7,108 nt of DNA from Candidatus Njordarchaeota archaeon. GTDB lineage: Archaea; Asgardarchaeota; Njordarchaeia; Njordarchaeales; Njordarchaeaceae. Below, one piece after another: positions 1 through 5,315 of the stretch. The DNA lies in NCBI GenBank assembly GCA_029856625.1, contig JAHKLG010000066.1, forward strand, positions 1 to 7,108, in the 5' to 3' direction. The translations under genes were made by a program, and so were the position numbers. The notes beneath the pieces were generated by a model. It was not told where the DNA came from and searched no databases. It worked only from the letters and a program-made list of their open reading frames with translations. Positions within the stretch are counted from its first letter, which is position 1, and every line of letters begins with the position of its first letter.

Positions 1-272
1 AGAGAATTCGCCATGCTTTAATATCGGACTATTAAGCCTCAGAGAATTCTATTCATTCTGTGATCATGTGATTTATTTAGCTATGATTAGTAAGACTTAT
101 CTAAATTTAACCAATTAGAAACAATCTCTAACTTCTATTGAGCAATTCTTTCGTTAATCATATAAAAAACCTAAACTTTTACAAGTTAGATACCTGATGG
201 ATAAGAATATTTGAGAATACCTTTTCTCTAAAAAATTCAATATGGTTTCGAATTGAAACTAAAATACAATAA
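1..272. other. AT-rich stretch without a supported gene
   Basis: No convincing gene is visible on either strand. One plus-strand frame is open from base 2 to a TAG at 116-118 (38 codons), but its product shows no recognisable pattern and the left edge cuts it. A nine-base direct repeat AGAGAATTC occurs at 1-9 and 41-49. A short inverted repeat, GAGAA...TTCTC, lies at 213-228. The stretch is probably intergenic and upstream regulatory DNA for the gene that follows. Confidence 0.5.
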
Positions 273-282
273 TTTTTATATG
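271..282 (+). promoter_or_regulatory. Archaeal TATA-box promoter for the OB-fold gene
   Basis: The AT-rich run AATTTTTATATG sits in the position and with the composition of an archaeal box A (TATA) element, followed by a more mixed stretch. Archaeal transcription usually starts about 25 bases after the centre of the box, here near base 303. That would put the transcript start next to the ATG at 304, 16 bases before the annotated TTG start at 319. This is pattern-based; no start site is known. Confidence 0.5.
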
Positions 283-318
283 AAATCGGAGTATTCTTTT
301 ATCATGGCTGAATAAGGC

Positions 319-687
319 TTGATTAATTTGCCGAGGAAGTATAGAAGAATTTTTGAGCTTCGAAGACCTATGAAGAATATAACTGTCAAAGTTCGGGTCT
401 TAGAAAAGAGAGGAAAGAGAGAAGTATTCTCTAGGATAACTGGTAAATATCACAGATTTACAGAATTTGTCGTTGGGGACGACACTGGCTTAATCCCGCT
501 AGTTCTATGGGAGGACAATAAGAATGACATAAAAGTAGGCTTAACATATACGTTGATCGGCGTCGATGTTAAGCTGTTTAATGATATGCCTAGGATCATC
601 GTTAAAAGAGAAACAATAATCCAAGAAAGCGAGGCAATTGACGAAACCAGAATCAACACTGGAATCATCACAAATAATGATGGGTAA
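319..687 (+). CDS. Single OB-fold nucleic-acid-binding protein, SSB-like
   Basis: A 122-residue protein with one predicted OB fold at about residues 17-100. Seen directly: a segment reading NITVKVRVLEKRG, then a basic/aromatic loop, FVVGDDTGLIPLVLWED, and a last strand pair around MPRIIVKRE. This order matches my recollection of the crenarchaeal SSB of Sulfolobus (VxVRVLE..., xxVGDETGxxxLTLW), which binds single-stranded DNA in replication and repair. Unlike that protein it lacks a Gly/Arg-rich, acidic tail and ends soon after the fold, so it could also be an RNA-binding or generic OB protein. The TTG start is uncertain: only a weak AAGG precedes it, another TTG lies at 328 and an ATG at 370. 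An in-frame ATG at 304 is followed by a TAA at 313. After the stop at 685 the same frame stays open to 862. It stands alone behind its own promoter. Confidence 0.72.
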   Translation: MINLPRKYRRIFELRRPMKNITVKVRVLEKRGKREVFSRITGKYHRFTEFVVGDDTGLIPLVLWEDNKNDIKVGLTYTLIGVDVKLFNDMPRIIVKRETIIQESEAIDETRINTGIITNNDG

Positions 688-730
688 AAAATTCCATTTT
701 CTACAGAATTTATAAAAAATACGCAGCTCA

Positions 731-750
731 TTTCCTCAATTAGGAGGAAA
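731..750 (+). repeat. Small inverted repeat after the OB-fold gene
   Basis: TTTCCTC (731-737) and GAGGAAA (744-750) are perfectly complementary around a six-base AT-rich loop. It lies 44 bases after the OB-fold stop. It could form a hairpin at the end of that transcript, but no clear T-run follows it, so a terminator role is only possible. It could equally be a chance palindrome. Confidence 0.3.
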
Positions 751-848
751 GAAGCATTAAAAGGGTCAGACCGTGACTCTTTCTTCATCATAGATCTGTT
801 AAATTCTTCATCATCCAAAATCAATAAACAGCGTTTCACTTTGGGTAA

Positions 849-880
849 GTATTCCCAAACATAGCTAAACTTTGGAATAC
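849..880 (-). repeat. Imperfect palindrome, possible right-end hairpin of an IS200/IS605-type element
   Basis: On the plus strand GTATTCCCAAA (849-859) and TTTGGAATAC (871-880) pair over ten bases with one bulged C, leaving an 11-base loop. On the minus strand this hairpin begins directly after the TAG (883-881) of the GC-rich open frame described next. An imperfect hairpin just outside the 3' end of tnpB is the usual right-end layout of IS200/IS605 elements, where TnpA recognises such hairpins. The element identity is inference from this arrangement; no tnpA is present and the exact end cannot be fixed. Confidence 0.45.
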
Positions 881-1051
881 CTACTCCTCATCGTACATGT
901 CGTCCCCTCCCATGGGCACCCATCGGCGGAGACACTCCGCCTTGGCACCCGGCTCATTGGGGTTTCGGCCCGCACGCCACGGGCCACATCCCGTAGGCTT
1001 GGTGGCCTCTGGGATAACCCCGTCATCGTTTTTGCTGCTTACTAATACATA
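881..1051 (-). pseudogene. Possible tnpB (IS200/IS605 OrfB) C-terminal remnant
   Basis: A minus-strand frame is open for 56 codons between a TAA (1054-1052) and the TAG at 883-881. It has no good start codon or SD site, and its product is rich in Gly, Pro, Arg and Asn, with segments GVIPEATKPTGCG, RAGRNPNEPGAKAE and RRWVPMGGDD. Such low-complexity tails occur at the ends of archaeal TnpB proteins, after the zinc-ribbon and RuvC motifs, but none of those motifs is visible here. GC content is far above the neighbours. With the hairpin beyond its stop, the best reading is the leftover end of an IS200/IS605-type element whose upstream coding part is gone. The homology is from memory and motif style only; the alternative is a non-coding structured RNA that happens to be open. 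Confidence 0.35.
901..1030 (-). ncRNA. GC-rich structured RNA candidate (possible TnpB guide RNA / reRNA)
   Basis: About 130 bases of clearly raised GC content in an AT-rich genome, a usual sign of a structured RNA in a thermophile. Stems that can be read by eye: GGCGGAG/CTCCGCC (925-931 with 935-941); a long-range GGGGTT/AACCCC (959-964 with 1016-1021) enclosing GGCCAC/GTGGCC (982-987 with 1002-1007) and a competing GGCCCG/CGGGCC (967-972 with 980-985). A direct repeat GGCACCC (915-921 and 944-950) flanks the first stem. In IS200/IS605 elements the guide RNA of TnpB overlaps the end of tnpB and runs through the right end, which matches this location on the minus strand. I see no tRNA, 5S, SRP or RNase P RNA signature. 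The strand is not proven, since the stems form on either. Confidence 0.4.
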
Positions 1052-1120
1052 TTACTTTTGTTCTGCTTAAATTTTTTTGCGCGTTGGTGATTTTGGGCTC
1101 TGCTTTCATCCCCTGCTCTT

Positions 1121-1136
1121 CCTAGCCGTGGCTAGG
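1121..1136. repeat. Perfect short palindrome, possible left-end hairpin
   Basis: CCTAGCC and GGCTAGG are perfectly complementary around two bases (in practice six pairs with a four-base loop). It lies about 70 bases upstream, in the minus-strand sense, of the tnpB-like open frame. It could be the left-end hairpin of a shrunken IS200/IS605-type element of about 290 bases (849-1136), but its sequence does not match the right-end hairpin, so this is weak. Confidence 0.3.
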
Positions 1137-1186
1137 AAAAACCATCTAAATCAAACTAACTAGAAACAACCTTCTCCTAATATTCA

Positions 1187-1200
1187 AATAAATTTTTAAT
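1187..1200 (+). promoter_or_regulatory. Probable TATA-box promoter of the ribosomal operon
   Basis: The AT-rich AATAAATTTTTAAT is a reasonable archaeal box A. A start about 25 bases after its centre falls near 1219, giving a leader of roughly 40 bases that includes the SD site before uL22. A second AT-rich candidate, ACTTATAATG at 1224-1233, would start transcription inside or just after the SD and is less likely. No sequence element of the usual upstream genes (uS19, uL2) is present, so the operon needs its own promoter here. Confidence 0.45.
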
Positions 1201-1249
1201 AGTGTCTATACTGCATGTGAATTACTTATAATGCATCGAAGATGTAGTC

Positions 1250-1255
1250 GGAGGT
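1250..1255 (+). promoter_or_regulatory. Strong Shine-Dalgarno site of rpl22
   Basis: GGAGGT lies six bases before the ATG at 1262 and matches the archaeal anti-SD (CACCUCC at the 16S 3' end) over its full length. It is the first and strongest SD of the cluster and fixes the uL22 start. Confidence 0.8.
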
Positions 1256-1261
1256 CAATAA

Positions 1262-1921
1262 ATGGCTAAAGGGCGATCTGGGTATTCATTTCCAATCCAT
1301 GAATTACCGGACACGACAAGAATTGCCCTTGCGAGGGGGCATGAGTTACCAATAAAGTGGAAGCATGCAAGAGAGATTTGCAATGCAATAATGGAGAAAG
1401 GGATGTATCTCCATGAAGCCATCAGCTATCTCCGAGCTGTAATGGAGCAGAGAGCTGCCGTACCATTTAAGAGATTCAAAGGAAATGTGGGCCATAGAAA
1501 GGAATTGCATAACTGGAAATGGGCTTCCGGGCGCTATCCCTATAAAGCTGCAAAATATATCTTGCAAGTGTTAGAGAATGTTCTCAATAATGCTAGAGCG
1601 AAGGGTCTTGATGAGCGAAGATTGAGGATAATATGGATGGCAGCTCATAAAGGAAGAATAATTCGGAGAAGACCAGATAGAAGAGGGCCTGGACTATTGA
1701 GAGGGTGGAAGATTAAGAGATGTACGAATGTAGAAGTTGCTGTAATGGAGATTCCAGAGGAAGTACCCAGTGTGGAAGAGGAAGAGAGGGCTATAGAAGG
1801 GGAGGAAGTGGAAGAAGAAATTACTGAAGAGATCGAGGAGAAAAGCGAAGAGGGCGAAATTGAGGAATTAGAAGAGAAAACTGAGGAACTAGAGGAAGAG
1901 GAGGAAGGTGAAGAAGAATGA
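1262..1921 (+). CDS. rpl22: 50S ribosomal protein L22 (uL22)
   Basis: A large-subunit protein that binds 23S rRNA and helps line the exit tunnel. Archaeal family features seen: the basic N-terminus, RARG-like LARGHELPIKWKHAREI (about 23-39), FKRFKGNVGHR (69-79), the GRYPYKAAKY helix start (90-99), and the conserved IIWMAAHKGRIIRRR (123-137), with the extended hairpin loop and a final NVEVAV strand (156-161). Residues 165-219 form an added tail made almost entirely of Glu with a few hydrophobic residues; the usual archaeal protein ends near residue 160. The last codons contain GGTGA (1907-1911), the SD of uS3, and the stop overlaps the uS3 start as ATGA. First gene of the operon here; the usual preceding uS19 is absent. 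Confidence 0.95.
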   Translation: MAKGRSGYSFPIHELPDTTRIALARGHELPIKWKHAREICNAIMEKGMYLHEAISYLRAVMEQRAAVPFKRFKGNVGHRKELHNWKWASGRYPYKAAKYILQVLENVLNNARAKGLDERRLRIIWMAAHKGRIIRRRPDRRGPGLLRGWKIKRCTNVEVAVMEIPEEVPSVEEEERAIEGEEVEEEITEEIEEKSEEGEIEELEEKTEELEEEEEGEEE

Positions 1922-2661
1922 GTGTAAGGCATGTTGTGGGAACTCTACATAAGAGAGTGTTAAAGCAGATGTTATTAAGGCTTCAGTTACATGAATTCCT
2001 TAAGAACGAATTACCTGTAATAGCTGGCTACGTGGGACTAGATTTATCCCCCCTCTCAGAAGGCGGCTATCAACTTAAGATTTATGCTAAAAATCCCGGT
2101 ATCGTGATAGGTCCAAAGGGTAGAAGAGCTAGGGAATTAATAAGAAAAATCGCAGAGAGGTTTAAGCTTGAAAATGTTAGAATAAATGTTGAGGAAGTTA
2201 AGGATGCTTCTTTAAATGCTCAATTGCTTGCTGAGGAAATAGCAAGAGCAATTCTCAGAGGAGTCTCTATTAGGAGAGTAGCTTATAGTGTAATGAATAA
2301 AGTGATGCAGGAAGGAGCTTTGGGAGTTGAGATTAGAATTAAAGGTAAACTTCAAAAGAGGAGAGCTAAGAAATACCGCTTCGCTAAAGGAATGCTTATT
2401 CACTCAGGAGATCCCGCATATAAATATGTGGACGTGGGTAGGGCATCCATATTAGTTAAAACTGGAGTAATTGGAGTCCGGGTAACTATCGTCAAGCCTA
2501 TCGCAAAACTACCAGATAGAATTGCAGTAAAGTCCTTAGAAGAGGTGGGAGGAGACATAGAGAAATTTAAACAATTAGTCGAAGAGGAAGCTAAGAAAGC
2601 ATTTATTACTTTAGAAGAAGTTAGAGGAGAAGCTGAGATCTTAGAGGAAGGTGAAGAATAA
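1918..2661 (+). CDS. rps3: 30S ribosomal protein S3 (uS3)
   Basis: A small-subunit head protein at the mRNA entry channel. It has an N-terminal KH type II domain with the GxxG loop in VIGPKGRR (63-70), followed by the S3 C-terminal domain (about 133-194) with GALGVEIRIKGKLQKRRAKK, a stretch containing HSGDP and the closing GVIGVRVTIVKP. At 247 residues it carries an extension beyond residue 200 that is helical and Glu-rich, ending EEGEE. The start is set by the ATGA overlap with uL22 and by GGTGA six bases before the ATG. The end overlaps uL29 by one base (TAATG), with the uL29 SD at 2650-2654 lying within the final Glu-Gly-Glu-Glu codons, so translation of the three genes is probably coupled. 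Confidence 0.96.
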   Translation: MSVRHVVGTLHKRVLKQMLLRLQLHEFLKNELPVIAGYVGLDLSPLSEGGYQLKIYAKNPGIVIGPKGRRARELIRKIAERFKLENVRINVEEVKDASLNAQLLAEEIARAILRGVSIRRVAYSVMNKVMQEGALGVEIRIKGKLQKRRAKKYRFAKGMLIHSGDPAYKYVDVGRASILVKTGVIGVRVTIVKPIAKLPDRIAVKSLEEVGGDIEKFKQLVEEEAKKAFITLEEVRGEAEILEEGEE

Positions 2662-2858
2662 TGCCACTTAAGCCCGATGATGTGAGAAAAATGACTCCAG
2701 AACAGAGAAGACGTGAGCTCCTTAAGCTTAGGAGAGCATTATTAAGCATGATAACTAGGAAACAACGGGGCGCTTTGAAGGAAACTGGAAAAATTAAGAG
2801 CATAAAGAGGGATATTGCTAGGATACTCACAATAATGAGGGAACTAGGTGAAATCTAA
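2661..2858 (+). CDS. rpl29: 50S ribosomal protein L29 (uL29)
   Basis: A 65-residue protein of two long helices that sits by the tunnel exit near uL23, where signal recognition particle docks. The sequence shows the family pattern: a first helix TPEQRRRELLKLRRALL (13-29), a turn with KETGKIKSIKR (40-50) and a second helix with DIARILTIMRE (51-61). The conserved R-x-L-x-x-L-R and I-K-x-x-K-R-x-I-A-R-I features are visible. The start codon shares its A with the uS3 stop. No sui1 (aIF1) gene lies between it and the RNase P gene, as it does in some archaea. Confidence 0.94.
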   Translation: MPLKPDDVRKMTPEQRRRELLKLRRALLSMITRKQRGALKETGKIKSIKRDIARILTIMRELGEI

Positions 2859-2860
2859 AG

Positions 2861-3139
2861 ATGACTAGTATACCTAAAAGGCTGTTAGGCAACATAATAG
2901 GAAAGAAGATAAGAATTCTGTACTCAAATGATCCAGCCCTCGTGGGCAGAGAAGGGATAATAACTTACGAGACGCGAAATATGCTTGAGATAGAAGAGAG
3001 TTCTGGGAAAAGAATACTAATTCCGAAACATGTTTGCATTTTTGAGATTTACTTTGATGAAAAGACTAAAATATTAGTGAGAGGTGAATTGCTAGTTAAT
3101 CGATTAAGGAAATTAATAAAACTCGGGAGAAGAAGGTGA
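2861..3139 (+). CDS. rnp1: Ribonuclease P protein component 1 (Rpp29/Pop4)
   Basis: Subunit of archaeal RNase P, which removes the 5' leader from pre-tRNA; Rpp29 pairs with Rpp21 and binds the specificity part of the RNA. At 92 residues it has the usual length. Family features: a basic N-terminus with LLGNIIGKKIRIL (8-20), an Sm-like barrel with DPALVGREGIITYETRNML (24-42), then RILIPKHVCIFEIYF (51-65), and a basic C-terminal helix (78-92). It lies two bases after uL29, with GGTGA at 2847-2851, nine bases before the ATG, a longer spacer than most neighbours. Its stop codon is itself part of the SD for uS17. Location between uL29 and uS17 is the normal archaeal place for this gene. Confidence 0.93.
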   Translation: MTSIPKRLLGNIIGKKIRILYSNDPALVGREGIITYETRNMLEIEESSGKRILIPKHVCIFEIYFDEKTKILVRGELLVNRLRKLIKLGRRR

Positions 3140-3145
3140 AATGTT

Positions 3146-3490
3146 ATGGCTGGTCTGTTTCCAGAACCTCCTAAGAAATGCGATGATCCTAATTGCCCAT
3201 TTCATGGTAATCTAAGAGTTAGAGGAAGGATATTAGAGGGTGTTGTGGTCTCAGATAAGATGCAGAGAACAGTGACTATACGCATAGACTACCTCTGGAG
3301 AGATAAGAAGTATAAGAGGTATGAAAAGAGATCTTCAAAGATAAAGGCTCATAATCCCCCATGTCTAGATGCGAGAGAAGGAGACATAGTTAGAATAATG
3401 GAGACAAGACCCCTGGCGAAAACAGTAAAATTCGTTGTTGTTCAAATAGTTAAGAGGGCTGGTGAAGAGGAAGGAAAAGAAAAGGGATAA
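3146..3490 (+). CDS. rps17: 30S ribosomal protein S17 (uS17)
   Basis: A primary 16S rRNA-binding protein of the small-subunit body with an OB fold. The archaeal N-terminal signature [10 protein letters not shown] (12-21), with Cys12, Cys17 and His20, is present; the fold follows with [20 protein letters not shown] (24-43), [14 protein letters not shown] (49-62), KAHNPP (67-72) and [20 protein letters not shown]. Length 114 is normal. The ATG at 3146 is chosen over one at 3141 because it is six bases from GGTGA (3135-3139) and keeps the right frame. It ends in a short charged tail. It is followed by the one large gap in the operon. Confidence 0.96.
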   Translation: MAGLFPEPPKKCDDPNCPFHGNLRVRGRILEGVVVSDKMQRTVTIRIDYLWRDKKYKRYEKRSSKIKAHNPPCLDAREGDIVRIMETRPLAKTVKFVVVQIVKRAGEEEGKEKG

Positions 3491-3504
3491 TTTATTAATA
3501 TTAT
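3491..3504 (+). promoter_or_regulatory. Possible internal promoter between rps17 and rpl14
   Basis: The 70-base spacer 3491-3560 opens with TTTATTAATATTAT, a plausible archaeal TATA box; a start would fall near 3523, upstream of the rpl14 SD. The spacer also holds GAGAATATCTTTTCTC (3511-3526), a small inverted repeat. All other gaps in the operon are below 20 bases, so this one probably has a regulatory role (promoter, processing site or weak terminator). Only position and composition support this. Confidence 0.3.
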
Positions 3505-3560
3505 GTGGTGGAGAATATCTTTTCTCATTAACTAATTACTAATAATGTGGGTGAGACCCT

Positions 3561-3977
3561 GTGCCTAAGAGAAAAGCAGCAACGTTCCCTAAGATAAAGG
3601 GAGCGCCAGGGATTAATGTTACAACGAAACTAATATGTGCAGATAACTCAGGAGCCAGAATACTTCAAGTTATAGCAGTTATCGGGTATAAGGGTAGAAA
3701 AAGAAGAATCCCAAGAGCTTCCCTAGGAGATGTTGTTGTATGTGTGGTTAAGGAAGGAAGCCCAAAGATGCGAAAGAATATTGTGAGGGCAGTAATTGTA
3801 CGACAAAGGATGCCATACAGAAGAAAGGATGGCACATGGATTCAATTCGAAGATAACGCAGCTGTGCTAATAAATCCAGAAGGGGAACCATTAGGTACGG
3901 AGGTTCACGGACCTGTAGCTAGAGAGGCAGCAAGAAGATGGCCTGGAATTGCTAGGATAGCGAAAATAATTGTATAG
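3561..3977 (+). CDS. rpl14: 50S ribosomal protein L14 (uL14)
   Basis: A large-subunit protein at the subunit interface contacting 16S helix 14 and, in archaea, a site for the anti-association factor aIF6. Family signatures: LICADNSGARILQVI (24-38), ASLGDVVVCVVKEGSP (53-68), VRAVIVRQR (75-83), FEDNAAVLINPEGEPLGTE (96-114) and HGPVARE (116-122). Length 138 is normal for archaea. The start is a GTG: GGTGA (3550-3554) lies six bases before it, the same spacing as at four other starts in this operon, and the N-terminus MPKRKAA is of the expected type. It is preceded by the 70-base spacer and may head a second transcript. Confidence 0.96.
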   Translation: MPKRKAATFPKIKGAPGINVTTKLICADNSGARILQVIAVIGYKGRKRRIPRASLGDVVVCVVKEGSPKMRKNIVRAVIVRQRMPYRRKDGTWIQFEDNAAVLINPEGEPLGTEVHGPVAREAARRWPGIARIAKIIV

Positions 3978-3985
3978 GGAGGAGA
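3978..3985 (+). promoter_or_regulatory. Shine-Dalgarno site of rpl24
   Basis: GGAGGAGA immediately follows the uL14 stop and ends seven bases before the ATG at 3993. It contains the full GGAGG core, whereas most internal genes of the operon have only GGTGA, suggesting strong independent initiation here rather than simple coupling. Confidence 0.65.
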
Positions 3986-3992
3986 TAAAATT

Positions 3993-4502
3993 ATGAAAAT
4001 TAAATCACGTTTATCTAAGCAACCCCGGAAAATGAGAAAGAGATTCTGGTATGAAGCTCCTTTACATAGAAGGCAGAAAATGATGGTAGCTCCTCTAGCA
4101 CCAGAGGCTATTGATAAGTATGGGATTAGGAGATTTCCAGTAAGAGTAGGAGACAAGGTCATTGTGAGGAAGGGACAGTTTAAGGGAACAATTGGTAAGA
4201 TTATTGAGGTTGACCTAAAAAGATATAGAATTTACGTAGAGAATGTTACAAGAAAAAGATCAGACGGGAGTACAGTTCATGTGCCCCTCAGACCATGGAA
4301 CGTAGCAATATTAGAACTGGATTTATCGGATCCTAAACGACGCAAAGCATATGAAAGAAAGAGAAAAGTGAAGGAAGCGAAAATCGAAGAAGAGGTTGCC
4401 GAGGAAGAGGAAGAAGTAACTGAGGAAATTGAAGAAAGTGAAGAGGAAGAGTTTGAGGAAGAATCTGAAATTGATGAAGAAGAGGTAGGTGATGAAGAAT
4501 GA
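3993..4502 (+). CDS. rpl24: 50S ribosomal protein L24 (uL24)
   Basis: An assembly-initiating protein that binds 23S rRNA near the 5' end and tunnel exit. Archaeal features: a basic N-terminal region with [20 protein letters not shown] (8-27), then MVAPLAPE, and a KOW motif at about 52-78 ([19 protein letters not shown]). The core ends near residue 125. Residues 131-169 are an added tail of almost unbroken Glu/Asp with some Val, Ile and Ser, like the one on uL22. The last codons carry GGTGA (4488-4492), the SD of eS4, and the stop overlaps the eS4 start as ATGA. The acidic tail makes the plus strand strongly GA-rich at 4380-4500. Confidence 0.95.
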   Translation: MKIKSRLSKQPRKMRKRFWYEAPLHRRQKMMVAPLAPEAIDKYGIRRFPVRVGDKVIVRKGQFKGTIGKIIEVDLKRYRIYVENVTRKRSDGSTVHVPLRPWNVAILELDLSDPKRRKAYERKRKVKEAKIEEEVAEEEEEVTEEIEESEEEEFEEESEIDEEEVGDEE

Positions 4503-5299
4503 CAAAACACGGTCCTAAAAGACAACTAAAGAGAATAGCAGCCCCTAGACTCTTTCCGATACCCAGAAAAATTGGGGGAAAATTCGCAATTAAACCCAGT
4601 CCAGGGCCTCATCCCGCAGATAAATGTATTCCTCTAGGAATAATTATTAGGGATATTCTTGGTTATGCTAGAACTTTAAGGGAAGTTAAACTAATCCTCA
4701 ATCAGAGAATAGTTAAGGTAGATGGACGCGTTATAACGGATTATAAATTCCCAGTAGGCTTAATGGATGTTTTAGAGATTGAGAGAACAAAGGAGTATTA
4801 TAGAATACTCCCATTTAGAAGAAGACTTGTACTTCATAGGATAACTCCAGAGGAAGCCAAATACAAGATAGTTAGGATAATCGGTAAAAGATACGTTAAA
4901 AATGCGAATATTCAGCTAAATCTAGAAGACGGACGGAACATTCTCTTCAAAGTAAATAGTAATGAGGAGAGAAGAAAAATCCTCGATACATATTTCGTGA
5001 GGGATAGCCTCGTGATCTCTCTTCCCGATCAAAGGATTCTCAAGCATCTTAGGCTAAAAGAAGGAATGTACGCATTAATAATTGCCGGCAGGCACATGGG
5101 AGAACACGGGATTATCAAGAAGATAACAAAAATGTTCGGACCGAGAGCTAGTACTGCCACAATAGAGACACCGACTGGGGAGGAAATCATAACGGCGTTA
5201 GATTATGTACTAGTGATAGGTGAAGATAAACCAGAGATAACTCTTCCAGCGCTTGAGGAAGTTAGGGAAATAATGAGGAGAGTAATGATTCTACCTTAA
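4499..5299 (+). CDS. rps4e: 30S ribosomal protein S4e (eS4)
   Basis: A small-subunit protein found only in archaea and eukaryotes, placed near the 16S 5' domain. Features in order: basic N-terminus with [21 protein letters not shown] (4-24), a PSPGPHP turn (33-39), an S4-type RNA-binding domain (about 44-95, [23 protein letters not shown] within it), a central eS4 domain, and a C-terminal KOW-like segment [16 protein letters not shown] (194-209) followed by [21 protein letters not shown]. Length 266 is somewhat above the roughly 240 typical in archaea, mainly from the last 20 residues, a charged helix. Start by ATGA overlap with uL24 and GGTGA six bases upstream. Confidence 0.95.
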   Translation: MTKHGPKRQLKRIAAPRLFPIPRKIGGKFAIKPSPGPHPADKCIPLGIIIRDILGYARTLREVKLILNQRIVKVDGRVITDYKFPVGLMDVLEIERTKEYYRILPFRRRLVLHRITPEEAKYKIVRIIGKRYVKNANIQLNLEDGRNILFKVNSNEERRKILDTYFVRDSLVISLPDQRILKHLRLKEGMYALIIAGRHMGEHGIIKKITKMFGPRASTATIETPTGEEIITALDYVLVIGEDKPEITLPALEEVREIMRRVMILP

Positions 5300-5301
5300 G
5301 G

Positions 5302-5309
5302 GGAGGGTG
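5302..5309 (+). promoter_or_regulatory. Shine-Dalgarno site that decides the rpl5 start
   Basis: GGAGGGTG occupies 5302-5309, just after the eS4 stop. A GTG at 5307 is in frame with uL5 but lies within this SD, so initiation there is unlikely. The ATG at 5316, six bases past the SD, is the better start. Confidence 0.7.
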
Positions 5310-5315
5310 TTAAAA

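Noticed and set aside
1..49. Direct repeat AGAGAATTC at 1-9 and 41-49 as a possible CRISPR or element end
   Set aside because: Only two copies of nine bases, AT-rich, with no further spacing pattern.
2..118. Plus-strand frame open from the left edge for 38 codons
   Set aside because: Composition is plain AT-rich, there is no recognisable motif, and the open length is within chance for an edge.
450..839. Minus-strand open frame across the OB-fold gene
   Set aside because: More than half lies antisense to the OB-fold gene, whose plus-strand product has a clear fold pattern; no SD site or family resemblance on the minus strand.
901..1030. GC island as a 5S rRNA, tRNA, SRP RNA or RNase P RNA
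   Set aside because: None of the usual conserved segments (tRNA T-loop, SRP tetraloop region, RNase P conserved core) is visible on either strand.
1040..1110. Box C/D small RNA on the minus strand, from GATGA-like strings
   Set aside because: No CTGA box D at suitable distance and no paired C'/D' boxes.
1645..1932. Minus-strand Ser-rich frame
   Set aside because: It is the complement of the Glu codon run of uL22 (GAA/GAG read as TTC/CTC and shifted to Ser), as is the similar frame opposite uL24 at 4277-4525.
5307..5315. GTG at 5307 as the uL5 start
   Set aside because: It lies inside the SD site; the ATG at 5316 has proper spacing and a normal N-terminus.
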